A DNA stretch of 64,000 bases from Gulosibacter sp. 10 (GCF_900163695.1 NZ_FUIC01000016.1:1-64000); one strand, 5' to 3'. Positions 14,023-22,434 are shown, counted from the first letter of the stretch. Notes: a model not told the origin generated them from the letters alone. Translations and numbers: made by a program.

Positions 14023-14910
14023 ATGCCTGAGGGGGATACCGCCTACCGGGCGGCGTTCAACCTGGACCGGTCGCTCGCGGGGCGCATCGTCGACCGCTTC
14101 GAGCTGCGCGTTCCCGACTACGCCACCGCCTCGCTCGTGGGCGAGCGCATCCACCGCGTCGACTCGCGCGGCAAGCACATGCTCATGCGCATCGGCGACT
14201 GCACCGTGCACTCGCACTTCGGCATGGACGGCTCCTGGCGGCTCGTCCCGCCCCGCCCGTACGAGGCGCACCGCGGCATCCCGGCGGACACCCCGCGAGG
14301 CGCGGCGGCGCGGGCGAGGCTGGGACGGCCGCGTCTCCGCTCCGTGCGCCGCGGCCCGACCGTGGCGTGGCCGGCCGACCACCGCATCCGCGCGATCATC
14401 GGTACCGCCGCCGTCATCGCGCTCGGCATCGACCTTGCGCGACTCGAGCTCTGGCCCACCGCCGAGGAGGAGGAACGGCTCGGCTGGCTGGGCCCCGACC
14501 TGCTCGACGACGACGTCGACCTCGACGAGGCGGTGCGGCGGGTGGCCGCCGATCCGGGCCGGCCCATCACCGCGGCGCTGCTCGACCAGCGCAACGTGGC
14601 CGGGCTCGGCAACGAGTACGTCACCGAGATGTGCTTCCTGCGCGGAGTGCTGCCGAGCAGGACGGTCGGCGAATGCGGCGACATGGGCGAATGGCTGGAG
14701 TTGGGACACCGCCTCATGCTCGCCAATCGCGACCGGGTCGAGCGGACCTTCACCGGCGATCTGCGGAACACGGGCTACGTGTTCGGCCGGGAGGGGGAGC
14801 CGTGTAGGCGCTGCGGCACGATCATCGTCGCCGGAACGCACGCGTCGGGCAGCGAGCAGCGCGGGGCCGAACTGCGGCAGTCGACCTGGTGCCCGCACTG
14901 CCAGGTCTGA
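14023..14910 (+). CDS. nei: Endonuclease VIII-type DNA glycosylase (Nei2-like)
   Basis: 295 residues from the ATG at 14023. After removal of Met the N-terminus is PEGDT, giving the catalytic proline and glutamate of the Fpg/Nei family, and the MPEGDT form is typical of actinobacterial Nei2. A helix-two-turn-helix region contains ITAALLDQRNVAGLGNEY. A C-terminal zinc finger is formed by CRRC (residues about 262-265) and CPHC near the end. The enzyme excises oxidised bases and cuts the abasic site. It lies downstream of lhr on the same strand, with a 237-bp repeat-filled gap, so it may have its own promoter. All key residues are present. Confidence 0.9.
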   Translation: MPEGDTAYRAAFNLDRSLAGRIVDRFELRVPDYATASLVGERIHRVDSRGKHMLMRIGDCTVHSHFGMDGSWRLVPPRPYEAHRGIPADTPRGAAARARLGRPRLRSVRRGPTVAWPADHRIRAIIGTAAVIALGIDLARLELWPTAEEEERLGWLGPDLLDDDVDLDEAVRRVAADPGRPITAALLDQRNVAGLGNEYVTEMCFLRGVLPSRTVGECGDMGEWLELGHRLMLANRDRVERTFTGDLRNTGYVFGREGEPCRRCGTIIVAGTHASGSEQRGAELRQSTWCPHCQV

Positions 14911-14938
14911 CCCCCAGGCGGGCGCGAGCGGCCGCGGC

Positions 14939-15634
14939 TCAGGCGGTCGGCCAGGTGCGGCCGAGCCAGTCGAGCCAGGAGGCGAAATCCTGCGCCTCGT
15001 CGTGGGTGTAGAGCGTGTACTCGGGGCAGCCCTCGAGCGGGGTCACGCCGCCGTAGGAGTGATCGGGGAGGAACGCCACCACCTGGCCGGTACCGGTGTG
15101 CAGCATCGTGAGATTCGAGTTCGCCTCGGCTGCGATGCCCACGAACGGCTCGGGATCGAAGTCGAACTCCAGTCCCGCGTCCTCCCAGGCCCAGTCGGAG
15201 GCGCGCACGTACTCCGGGAACTGCTTGCCGAGCGAGTACGCCTCCGAGGAGAGGATGGCCCGCTGGTTGAGCCACCAGCCGCCGTCGGCCGGCTGCGGAT
15301 TCGTGCCGAACACCTCGAGGATCCCGCCGAAGACGGCGAGGAGCTCGCGCTGCATCGGATGCACGAGCGCGTCCCCGACATCCTGCGGCATCGCGGTGAA
15401 CCAGCCCCGGAGCGCGTCGCCCTCACCCCAGGTGAGCAGCTCGTAGTCGACGCCGCTCATGCGGACCGGCGTGACCGTCGTCGTCTGCAGCAGCTCGCTG
15501 AAATCGGGGGCGAGCCCGAACGACCCGCGCTGCCACTCGTGCGACTGGCCGAGCGCGACGTCGACATCGGGCTGGAGGGTGCGGCCCTTCTTCGCGAGAA
15601 ACGCATTCCATAGCTCGTTCGGGGTGTCAGCCAT
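14939..15634 (-). CDS. Hypothetical protein, SMI1/KNR4-like character
   Basis: 231 residues from the ATG at 15634; an upstream extension is unlikely because it would be translated from noisy Arg-rich sequence. The protein is acidic and rich in Trp and Phe (ELWNAFLAKKG, GGWWLNQRAIL, FDFDPEPFVGIAAE, FLPDHSYGG). This mix recalls SMI1/KNR4/SUKH-type proteins, some of which are immunity proteins to secreted toxins, but the match is by general look only. No toxin gene is next to it. It converges with nei, 28 bp apart, and its upstream region carries palindromic element A2. Confidence 0.55.
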   Translation of the reverse strand: MADTPNELWNAFLAKKGRTLQPDVDVALGQSHEWQRGSFGLAPDFSELLQTTTVTPVRMSGVDYELLTWGEGDALRGWFTAMPQDVGDALVHPMQRELLAVFGGILEVFGTNPQPADGGWWLNQRAILSSEAYSLGKQFPEYVRASDWAWEDAGLEFDFDPEPFVGIAAEANSNLTMLHTGTGQVVAFLPDHSYGGVTPLEGCPEYTLYTHDEAQDFASWLDWLGRTWPTA

Positions 15635-15764
15635 GGGAGTACAGTATCGCCGCCGCGTGAACCCAAACCATGCAAATCCTGCGAAATGTGCGACTCGCCG
15701 CGCCGGTTCCGGCAGAACCCGCCCGCCCTTTCGCCCGCAGGGCAGGGGGAGTCTGTTCACCTCG

Positions 15765-15844
15765 ATCTGCATTAGGAGGGCAGCGGCGGGCCTATCCTCG
15801 CCTCAGCGCGGGGATACCGCCGACACAGCCCTCCTAGCGCAGAT
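15765..15844 (+). repeat. 80-bp palindromic intergenic element, family A copy 2
   Basis: Outer arms ATCTGCATTAGGAGGGC and GCCCTCCTAGCGCAGAT, with two mismatched positions between them, so this is the most decayed copy. It lies between two divergent genes and ends 35 bp before the start at 15880. Confidence 0.85.
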
Positions 15845-15879
15845 CCGTTGCGACCGGAACCGTTCTAGGCTCGGGCACC

Positions 15880-16242
15880 ATGAACCCCATCGAGCACTGG
15901 ATCGCCGTCCGCAGAGAAGACGGCGAGACCGTCGGCTACCTCGAGCCGCTGAGCGAGGACTACGCGTCGATGCAGCCGCGCACCCTGCTGGGGCACGCGG
16001 TCGGGGAGCCGCTCGAATACGTGCCGGCCGAGGAGCTGCTGCTGGAGCGCGGCATCGGCGAGCTCGCCGAGCGGTGGACGCTGGACGCGGGCACCGCGGA
16101 GGAGATCCGCGACCTGACGGTCACCGAGCTCTCGCCGAACGGGATCGTGCTCGCGAACTACGTCGAGGCGAAGGCCCTCGCGAACGGCGCACGGCACCGG
16201 ATCGACTGGCCCGATCTCCAGGGGCGCCTGCGCCGCGCCTGA
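15880..16242 (+). CDS. Conserved-looking small hypothetical protein
   Basis: 120 residues, starting MNPIEHWIAVRREDGETVGY. It is acidic and soluble with no signal or membrane segment. The central part (RTLLGHAVGEPLEYVPAEEL) and the C-terminal ANGARHRIDWPDLQGRLRRA look like a folded single domain. No family is recognised. Its leader region contains palindromic element A2, which could affect transcription or translation. Confidence 0.6.
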   Translation: MNPIEHWIAVRREDGETVGYLEPLSEDYASMQPRTLLGHAVGEPLEYVPAEELLLERGIGELAERWTLDAGTAEEIRDLTVTELSPNGIVLANYVEAKALANGARHRIDWPDLQGRLRRA

Positions 16243-16314
16243 TCTCCGATCCGCAGCAGCGCAACGATGTTCGCTCTAGGCGAGCTGAATAGTGCGTGAA
16301 AACGGGTGAGCAAA

Positions 16315-16335
16315 CTTGATTCGAGTGGTATCAAG
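16315..16335 (+). promoter_or_regulatory. HAIR-like operator (HspR site) upstream of hsp20
   Basis: CTTGATT, 7 bp, TATCAAG. The known HspR-associated inverted repeat is CTTGAGT-N7-ACTCAAG; spacing is exact and the outer CTTGA/TCAAG parts are conserved. It lies 91 bp before the hsp20 start. Confidence 0.6.
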
Positions 16336-16426
16336 TTAAGTGCGGGTGGTTGAAGCACCCGCACGGCACGCTCCTCCCGAGATGCGTGTCGGTGCCGTTG
16401 TTGCGAATCCAGTGAAGGGAGAACCC

Positions 16427-16867
16427 ATGGCTACGAGAATCGACCCGTTCCGCGAGATCGAGCGTGTCTTCCAGGAGGCGACGCGAACCGCCGGTTCGAC
16501 GGTGTTCCCGATCGACGTGTACCGGCAGGGCGAGCAGTTCGTCGTGAAGGTCGACCTGCCCGGCGTCGACGCCGAGACGATCGACGTGGACGTCGAGGAC
16601 CGCACGCTCACCATCCGCGCCGAGCGCAAGCGTCCCGAGGGCGGCGAGGACTTCGAGTGGCTCACCAGCGAGCGGTCGTTCGGCACGTACGCGCGGCAGC
16701 TCACGCTCGGCCCGACCCTCGCGGTCGACCGCATCGAGGCCGACTACGCCGACGGCGTGCTCACGCTCACGATCCCGGTCGCCGAGGAGGCCAAGCCGCG
16801 CAAGATCCAGGTGACGGCTTCGAAGGCGCCCAGGGTCATCGAGGCCGACGGCGAGCGCGACGACTAG
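16427..16867 (+). CDS. Hsp20/alpha-crystallin family small heat shock protein
   Basis: 146 residues from the ATG at 16427, which has a good ribosome site (GAAGGGAG). The N-terminal part MATRIDPFREIERVFQEA is the short variable arm. The alpha-crystallin domain runs from about residue 28 (VFPIDVYRQGEQFVVKVDLP) to about 130, with the conserved end motif GVLTLTIPVAEEAKPRKI, and is followed by a short tail. These proteins form oligomers that hold unfolding proteins. A HAIR-like operator sits upstream, so HspR repression and heat induction are likely. A strong terminator follows, shared with the convergent M20 peptidase. Confidence 0.92.
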   Translation: MATRIDPFREIERVFQEATRTAGSTVFPIDVYRQGEQFVVKVDLPGVDAETIDVDVEDRTLTIRAERKRPEGGEDFEWLTSERSFGTYARQLTLGPTLAVDRIEADYADGVLTLTIPVAEEAKPRKIQVTASKAPRVIEADGERDD

Positions 16868-16882
16868 CCCGACGCATCGGAA

Positions 16883-16916
16883 CGAGGCGCGGCCCCCTGT
16901 GCGGGGCCGCGCCTCG
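16883..16916. terminator. Bidirectional hairpin terminator
   Basis: Perfect 14-bp arms (16883-16896 and 16903-16916), six-base loop, between convergent hsp20 and the M20 peptidase. Confidence 0.75.
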
Positions 16917-16926
16917 ATCGCGCGGG

Positions 16927-18279
16927 TCAGGGCAGCACGATCTTCGCGAGCGCGCGCGTGGTGAGGTCGATCGACTCGAGGTCGACGCGCTCGTTGTTCG
17001 CGTGCAGCCGGCCGCGGAACTCCGCGAGCGGCAGCCGCGGCGAGTAGAGCCCGAAGCCGTACACGTTCGTGCCCTGCGCGCGGAGGAATCGGCCGTCGCT
17101 GCCGCCGGGGCCGATGACGGCAGCCGGTAGCGCCTCCGGGTACTGCTCGCGGAACACGGTGATGATGCGGCTGTACAGCCCGGTGTCGGTGGGCGAGATG
17201 TTGCCGGGTTCGAAGAGCGAGCCGGTGACGCGGATGCTCTCGCGCCAGGGCGCCAGCGTCCGCTGCAGCCACTCGTCGACCTCGGCGGCGGTCTGGCCGG
17301 GCAGCACGCGGATGTCGAGGTCGATGGTGGCCTCGCCGGGGATGACGTTGAGCTTGTCGCCCGCCCGCACGATGTTCGGCGAGACGGTCATGCGCGTGAG
17401 CGCGTGGCCGAGCGCGGCGAGGTCGTCGAGCCGCGGCAGCGCCGCATCCACGCGTGCCGGGTCGAGCAGCGCCGCGGTGAGATCGGCGTCCACGCCGAGC
17501 GCGTGCACGAAGCTGCGCCAGTAGGGGAGGATGACCGGCGGCGCGGGGTTCCGCAGCAGGTGCAGGACGATCTCGGCGGCGATCTCCGCGGCGCTGCGGG
17601 ACCCCCAGGGCACGGCGCCGTGGCCGGGCACGCCGGTGACGTGGATGCGGCGCGGCGAGCGGCCCTTCTCGCCGATGCCGAGGGTGATGCCGGAGTCGGG
17701 CCGGCTCGGGTCGATGAGCATGCCGCCCTGCTCGGTGAGGGCGTCGTCGGCGCGCAGGAGGTCGGGGCGGTTGCGGGTGATCCAGCCGGTGCCGTAGTCG
17801 CCGCCGGTCTCCTCGTCGGCGACCGCGGCGAACACGAGGTCGCCGCGCAGCCGGCTGCGCTGGGCGATGGCCTGCTTCGTGACCGCCGCCATCGCCGCCG
17901 TGAGCGTGAGCATGTCGACGGCGCCGCGGCCCCAGACCTCGCCGTCGACGATCTCGCCGCTGAACGGGCCGCGCCGCCAGCCGGCGGTCTCCACGGGCAC
18001 GACGTCGAGGTGCCCGATCAGCAGCAGCGAGCGGGCCGAGGGATCGCGGCCGGGCACGCGGACGATCAGCGAGGAGCGGCCTGGGTGCGGGTCGACCACC
18101 TCGGACTGGATGCCCGGCACGTCGAGCGCCTTGCCGAAGAAGGCGTCGAGCGTGCGGACGCTCGCGATCTCGTTGCCCGAGTCGGGCGTGCCGTCGTTCA
18201 CCGCGGCGTTGCGGATGAGCGCCTGCAGCAGCTTGACGGTCTGGTCGGTGAGGCTCAGCTCGGGCTTGGGGTCGGACAT
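16927..18279 (-). CDS. M20-family zinc metallopeptidase (dipeptidase/deacylase)
   Basis: 450 residues, the usual length for M20/M25/M40 enzymes. Metal and catalytic motifs are intact: GHLDVVP with the bridging Asp region further on (WGRGAVDM), the general-base pair in ADEETGG, and the late HANNERV histidine. The dimerisation domain lies between about residues 210 and 330. It hydrolyses peptide or acyl-amino-acid bonds in the cytoplasm; the exact substrate cannot be read from sequence. It follows an HdeD-like membrane gene by only 13 bp, with a GGGAGG ribosome site, so the two are probably cotranscribed. Confidence 0.88.
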   Translation of the reverse strand: MSDPKPELSLTDQTVKLLQALIRNAAVNDGTPDSGNEIASVRTLDAFFGKALDVPGIQSEVVDPHPGRSSLIVRVPGRDPSARSLLLIGHLDVVPVETAGWRRGPFSGEIVDGEVWGRGAVDMLTLTAAMAAVTKQAIAQRSRLRGDLVFAAVADEETGGDYGTGWITRNRPDLLRADDALTEQGGMLIDPSRPDSGITLGIGEKGRSPRRIHVTGVPGHGAVPWGSRSAAEIAAEIVLHLLRNPAPPVILPYWRSFVHALGVDADLTAALLDPARVDAALPRLDDLAALGHALTRMTVSPNIVRAGDKLNVIPGEATIDLDIRVLPGQTAAEVDEWLQRTLAPWRESIRVTGSLFEPGNISPTDTGLYSRIITVFREQYPEALPAAVIGPGGSDGRFLRAQGTNVYGFGLYSPRLPLAEFRGRLHANNERVDLESIDLTTRALAKIVLP

Positions 18280-18292
18280 ACGGGCCTCCCGA

Positions 18293-18859
18293 TCAGCGGT
18301 TCGAGTTCATGCTGAGCGCCCGGACGGTGTTGACCACGCCGAAGAAGAGCAGCGAGATGCCGACGAACAGCCACATCCACAGCGCGAAGAGGAACGGGGA
18401 CATGATCACGCCGATGCCCGCGAGCAGGCTGATGACGGCGTAGACGAACGACCAGCGGCGGCCGGAGGTGCGCTTCGGCAGCCCGGCGGCGTGGATGAAC
18501 GCGGCGATGGCCTCGAAGATCCAGGTGACGCCCAGCGCGACGCCGATGAAGACCGCGAGCAGGCTCGTCGCGAGCCCGAGGTTGAGGAAGGTCACGACGC
18601 TCGCGGCGACGAAGAGGATGCCGAGCAGGATGTGCGCGGCGCGCAGGCCGGTGCCGTGGGTCTTGTTCGTGAATCCGGCGATGAGGTAGACGATGCCGGT
18701 GAGCAGCGCGTAGACGGCGATGATGATGGGGATGACCGCGGCGGTCTGCGCCGGCCAGAGGAGGATGAGCAGGCCGGTGATGGCCGCGAGGACGCCGGCC
18801 GCGACCAGCGGGCCGCGAACGGTCTTGCGAGTGCTGTCCGAGCTGGATGTGCGAGCCAT
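18293..18859 (-). CDS. HdeD/DUF308-family membrane protein
   Basis: 188 residues from the ATG at 18859. Six hydrophobic segments alternate with short loops (for example VAAGVLAAITGLLILLWP and SLLAVFIGVALGVTWIFEAI), as in HdeD/DUF308 proteins, which are integral membrane proteins linked to acid or stress responses in enterobacteria. The basic N-terminus (MARTSSSDSTRKTVRG) should be cytoplasmic. It is the first gene of a likely two-gene unit with the M20 peptidase. The functional tie between them is unknown. Confidence 0.75.
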   Translation of the reverse strand: MARTSSSDSTRKTVRGPLVAAGVLAAITGLLILLWPAQTAAVIPIIIAVYALLTGIVYLIAGFTNKTHGTGLRAAHILLGILFVAASVVTFLNLGLATSLLAVFIGVALGVTWIFEAIAAFIHAAGLPKRTSGRRWSFVYAVISLLAGIGVIMSPFLFALWMWLFVGISLLFFGVVNTVRALSMNSNR

Positions 18860-18921
18860 GAGCCGTCCAATCTTCGGTGGTGGAGCGGGAGTTCCCCCGT
18901 TCCGGCCAGTATAGGGATGGG

Positions 18922-19605
18922 CTAGGCGGCCAGTGCGTCGAGGAAGCGATGATTGATGAACAGCCGATGGCGGCCGGCGCGGGTGCTGGTCAGCGCCCCG
19001 CTGTCCACGAGGCGATTGAGCCAGTTCGTCGCGGTCGGGCGGGACACTCCGCAGCGGTCCATGACGTCCTGAATCCTGCAGTACGGCCGCTCGAACAAGA
19101 GGTCCGGGAGATCGGCATCGGCGGTGGACACGGTGTCGCGCAGTTCTCGGGGCATGGCCCGCTGGAGGTATTGGATCGTGCTGATGAGTTCGAGCGCTTC
19201 GCGGCAGGAGTCCTCGACGCCGGCGAGCATGAAGGCCGGCCATTCTTCCCAGGCGCCATGCTCGGTCACGGCGAGCAGGCGATCGTAGTACTCCTCTTTG
19301 CGACGGATGATGTAGCGGGAGAGATAGAGGACGGGCTCCTCGAGCAGTCCGCGTTCGACGAGCATCAGGATGTTCAGGATCCGGCCTGTTCGGCCGTTGC
19401 CGTCGGCGAACGGATGGATCGCCTCGAACTGGTAGTGAGCCGCGGCCATGATGACGAGGGGGTCGAGTTCGTCTCGGCTATGGACGAATTCCTCCCACTG
19501 GCCGAGCTTGTCGCGGATCGTGGCTGCGCCTTCCGGCGGCGTGTACCGGGGCCTGCCCGTCTTGGAACTGCCGATGTACGTGCCGGGAAGGGACCGGACC
19601 CGCAT
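18922..19605 (-). pseudogene. Fic-family protein, lacking the N-terminal third
   Basis: 227 residues. The AMP-transferase motif is complete: HPFADGNGRTGR (residues 64-75), preceded by AAAHYQFEAI. A C-terminal winged helix follows (RIQDVMDRCGVSRPTATNWLNRL). Full-length members of this Fic plus HTH family (COG3177 type, about 370 residues) have roughly 130-150 more N-terminal residues carrying the Fic_N domain and often the inhibitory helix. Here the frame opens only at RVRSLPGTYIG, a remnant of the segment just before the Fic core; the in-frame sequence further upstream (to about 19680) does not look like Fic_N. It is either a broken gene or a short form freed of its inhibitory helix. A cluster of ACGTGTAAA repeats lies upstream. 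Confidence 0.65.
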
Positions 19606-19655
19606 CTCCCGGCCTTGGATTCGTGTGCAGATCAGCGTATTGCAACGGTATGAGC

Positions 19656-19704
19656 ACGTGTAAAGAAGGCGTCGAAATTTTTACACGTCACCGGGACGTG
19701 TAAA
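19656..19704. promoter_or_regulatory. Operator-like cluster of ACGTGTAAA repeats
   Basis: Perfect 10-bp inverted repeat TTTACACGTC (19680-19689) / GACGTGTAAA (19695-19704) with a 5-bp spacer, plus a third direct copy ACGTGTAAA at 19656-19664. TGCAACG is also found twice, at 19640 and 19711, outside the cluster. It lies just upstream of the Fic gene and in locally AT-richer DNA. Confidence 0.55.
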
Positions 19705-19862
19705 GCGGTTTGCAACGTCCTCCGAGGTCCGGGCGGCGGCTCCTGCCGTCTCCGGGATACGGCCAGCACGTCCCTCGGAAGCGGTCGCAGTGCGCAGGCA
19801 GGCCCTCCAGTCGCGGAATGCGAGCATTCGCCGTCGAGGCGGCCGGCGCGCGGCCACCCGGC

Positions 19863-20762
19863 TCAGCCGATCAGCGGCAGCCCCCGCACGAGCCGGTCGA
19901 GGGCGAGCACGTCGCGGGGGATGAACTCCGCGATCGTGAGGCCGACCACATCGGCCCGCTCCGCGACGTCCTCGACGATCCGGCGCACCTGGGCGCGGGT
20001 GAGCCCGCCCCGGTCGGCGCCGAGCCCCAGCCGCACCTCGTCGCTGTCGACGACATCCACGTCGAGGTGGATCGCGACCCTGCTCGCGCCGGTGCCCGCC
20101 AGCCACTCGAGCAGCGGCGCGGTCGTCTCCCGCAGCGCCTCCGGGCCGAAGGCGGGCAGGCCCCACTCCGCGACGTGCGCGTAGGCGTCCTCCTCCCACG
20201 AGTGGAGGCCGGTGAGCGCGACGCGCTCGGGCGGGATCGTCGCGGGGAGCCGGCCGCCGAACTCCGGGTCGCCGCGGCCGATGAGCGTCGACACGGCCAT
20301 CGCGTGGTAGCCCGAATAGCCGGTGCCGTTCGTGTCCACGTCGGGATGCGCGTCGAGCCAGATCACCGCGAGGTCGTCGCCGTAGCGCTCGGCGAGCGCG
20401 GCGAAGGGAGCGACGCTCACCGAGCACTCGCCGCCGAGGGTGAGGATGCGGTCGACGTCGTGACGGCCCAGGGCCTCCTGCGCGGCGGCGAGCGAGGCGC
20501 TCAGCGCGGAGCGGGACTCGATGCCGTCCACCGCGCCCTCGTCCGGGTCGCCGCCGTCGACGGGCACGACCTCGGTGGGGCCGTCGTGCGGCGGCAGCAG
20601 CGCGTCGAGCATCCGCGAGCCGATCGCGTAGGCGCGGCGGGCGTACTCGAAGGGCAGCTCGGGCAGGAACTCGCCGACGCTGCTGCGGCCGGCGCCCTGC
20701 CATTGCGGCCAGACGAGGCGGAGGGTGCGGGCGTCGTTCAGCGGCGTTGCGGGGGAAGTCAT
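19863..20762 (-). CDS. Arginase/agmatinase-family hydrolase
   Basis: 299 residues from the ATG at 20762, with ribosome site AAAGGAG. Ureohydrolase metal motifs are present: DAHPDVDT (Asp137, His139, Asp141) and LDVDVVD (Asp234, Asp236, Asp239). The first motif, normally GGDHS, is GGECS here (residues 110-114), so the metal-binding His is replaced by Cys113. The family cleaves guanidino or related C-N bonds using two Mn ions; a Cys ligand could change metal choice or activity. The substrate is not known. It is divergent from the tartrate-dehydrogenase-like gene, and an iron box lies between them. Confidence 0.8.
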   Translation of the reverse strand: MTSPATPLNDARTLRLVWPQWQGAGRSSVGEFLPELPFEYARRAYAIGSRMLDALLPPHDGPTEVVPVDGGDPDEGAVDGIESRSALSASLAAAQEALGRHDVDRILTLGGECSVSVAPFAALAERYGDDLAVIWLDAHPDVDTNGTGYSGYHAMAVSTLIGRGDPEFGGRLPATIPPERVALTGLHSWEEDAYAHVAEWGLPAFGPEALRETTAPLLEWLAGTGASRVAIHLDVDVVDSDEVRLGLGADRGGLTRAQVRRIVEDVAERADVVGLTIAEFIPRDVLALDRLVRGLPLIG

Positions 20763-20847
20763 CGTGCTCCTTTGCGTCGTGGTCGCCAGCGTATCGCGCC
20801 TGTTCTTGCAGGGAACCGAGGCTGTCCAGCGCATGAGAGCGGGCGTA

Positions 20848-20866
20848 GCATGTTAGGCGACACTAA
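20848..20866. promoter_or_regulatory. DtxR/IdeR-like iron box upstream of the dehydrogenase
   Basis: Read on the minus strand the 19-mer is TTAGTGTCGCCTAACATGC, 13 of 19 matches to the IdeR/DtxR consensus TTAGGTTAGSCTAACCTAA. It lies 24 bp before the start at 20891 and 85 bp before the divergent arginase-like gene. Confidence 0.5.
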
Positions 20867-20890
20867 GTTTCTCGGGAAAGGCCGCGATCG

Positions 20891-21940
20891 TTGCGCAAGT
20901 ACACCGTTGATGTCATTGCAGGGGATGGAATCGGCGTGGAGGTGATGCCGCCTGCGCTGCGCGCGATCGACGCGCTCGCCGGCCGCCACGGCTTCGAGGT
21001 CGCCTGGCGCGAGCGGGACTGGAGCTCCGAGCGATATCGCAAGGATGGCGCCTTCATGCCGGAGGACGGCATCGAGCAGCTCGCCGACGGCGACGCCGTC
21101 TTCCTCGGCGCGGTCGGCGATGTCGACATCCCCGACCACGTCACGCTGTGGGGCTTGCTCATCCCGTTCCGCCGCGAGTTCCGGCAGTACGTGAACCTGC
21201 GCCCGATGCGCATGCTCCCGGGCATCGCCCCCACGAGCTCGCGCGCCGAGGGGCTCGACGTGGTGATCGTGCGCGAGAACACCGAGGGCGAGTACTCCGA
21301 GGTCGGCGGTCGCGTCCACCGCGGCGAGCCGGACGAGTTCGCGGTGCAGGAGGCCGTGTTCACGCGCAAGGGCATCAGCCGGGTCGCGCGCTTCGCGGCG
21401 CAGCTGGCGCAGCAGCGCAGCGGCCGGATCGTCTCGGCCACCAAGTCGAACGGCATCATCCACTCGATGCCGTTCTGGGACGAGGTCGTCGCCGAGACCG
21501 TCGCCGAGTACGAGGGCGTCGAGGTCGAGCCGGTGCTCATCGACGCGCTCGCGGCGCGCACCGTGCTCAAGCCAACCTCGCTCGACGTGGTGGTGGCGTC
21601 CAACCTCTTCGGTGACATCCTCTCGGACCTCGCCGCCGCCGTCGCCGGGTCGATCGGCATCGCCCCCTCGGCCAACCTCAACCCCGAGCGCGAGTTCCCC
21701 TCGATGTTCGAGCCGGTGCACGGCACCGCGCCGGACATCGTGGGGCAGGGCAAGGCGAACCCCGTCGGCACGCTGTGGGCGGGCGCGATGATGCTCGAGC
21801 ACCTCGGCGAGCGGGAGGCCGCGGCGGAGCTCACGGCCGCATTCGAGGGCGTGCTCGGAGACGGCGTCTCGACGCCGGATCTCGGCGGCTCGGCGAGCAC
21901 CGAGGACTTCGGCGCCGCGGTGCTGGACAAGCTGCGGTAG
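20891..21940 (+). CDS. Tartrate dehydrogenase / isopropylmalate dehydrogenase-family enzyme
   Basis: 349 residues from a TTG start (GGGAAAGG upstream). It is a full-length member of the isocitrate/isopropylmalate dehydrogenase family: nucleotide-site start VIAGDGIGVEVMP, substrate loop FRQYVNLRPMRMLPG, RENTEGEY, metal-binding region SNLFGDILSDLAAAVAGSIG, and HGTAPDI. The segment GDVDIPDHVTLWGLLIPFRR is the pattern of tartrate dehydrogenases (TtuC/YeaU group, which also act on D-malate). It should oxidise a 2-hydroxy acid with NAD and a divalent metal. An iron box just upstream suggests repression by a DtxR-type regulator. A strong terminator follows. Confidence 0.82.
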   Translation: MRKYTVDVIAGDGIGVEVMPPALRAIDALAGRHGFEVAWRERDWSSERYRKDGAFMPEDGIEQLADGDAVFLGAVGDVDIPDHVTLWGLLIPFRREFRQYVNLRPMRMLPGIAPTSSRAEGLDVVIVRENTEGEYSEVGGRVHRGEPDEFAVQEAVFTRKGISRVARFAAQLAQQRSGRIVSATKSNGIIHSMPFWDEVVAETVAEYEGVEVEPVLIDALAARTVLKPTSLDVVVASNLFGDILSDLAAAVAGSIGIAPSANLNPEREFPSMFEPVHGTAPDIVGQGKANPVGTLWAGAMMLEHLGEREAAAELTAAFEGVLGDGVSTPDLGGSASTEDFGAAVLDKLR

Positions 21941-21969
21941 GACGGATTCCGCGCCCGACGCGGGCGATC

Positions 21970-22006
21970 GCGGGGCCGCGGCCGGATCATCCGGCCGCGG
22001 CCCCGC
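21970..22006. terminator. Strong bidirectional terminator hairpin
   Basis: Perfect 17-bp arms (21970-21986 and 21990-22006) with a three-base loop between convergent genes. Confidence 0.75.
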
Positions 22007-22013
22007 GGCATCG

Positions 22014-22229
22014 CTAGGCGATCAGCAGCATGACGCCCGCGACGACCGAGGCCGCCGCGATGGTCAGGGCGATCAGCACGAGCACGAGATGCACGGTGTA
22101 GAAGGTCGTGCGGCGCCCGGACTCGTCGCGGGCGCGCGGGTCGGCGGAGACGCGCTGGAAGAAGCGCGGCCACGAGATGACATTGAACAGGGCGCCCACG
22201 AAGAGCACGATGGCAGCGAAGATCGTCAC
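22014..22229 (-). CDS. Small two-TM membrane protein (SCO4848-like)
   Basis: 71 residues from a GTG start at 22229. Two hydrophobic segments (TIFAAIVLFVGALFNVISW and a longer C-terminal one after TFYTVHLVLVL) flank a charged loop FFQRVSADPRARDESGRR. The pattern of Trp-x-x-Phe, an acidic loop and a VH before the second helix resembles the short SCO4848-type membrane proteins of actinobacteria, whose function is unknown. It is monocistronic and convergent with the dehydrogenase. Confidence 0.6.
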   Translation of the reverse strand: MTIFAAIVLFVGALFNVISWPRFFQRVSADPRARDESGRRTTFYTVHLVLVLIALTIAAASVVAGVMLLIA

Positions 22230-22434
22230 GCTGCGATCGTACGCCGTGCGGACGAGGCGGGCCGCGCCTCGCCGCCTCGGAACCGTGCTCCGCCGCATCG
22301 CCGGGAGCTGTGGACTTCGCCATCGGTGGCGATGAGCGCAGGCGCGATGAGGCCGCGAGACCTGGGATCGAGCGTCCGGGATGGCCCGTCGGGGTGATGC
22401 CCGGCGGCGCAGCGGGGCGGTACAGTCCTGCACC

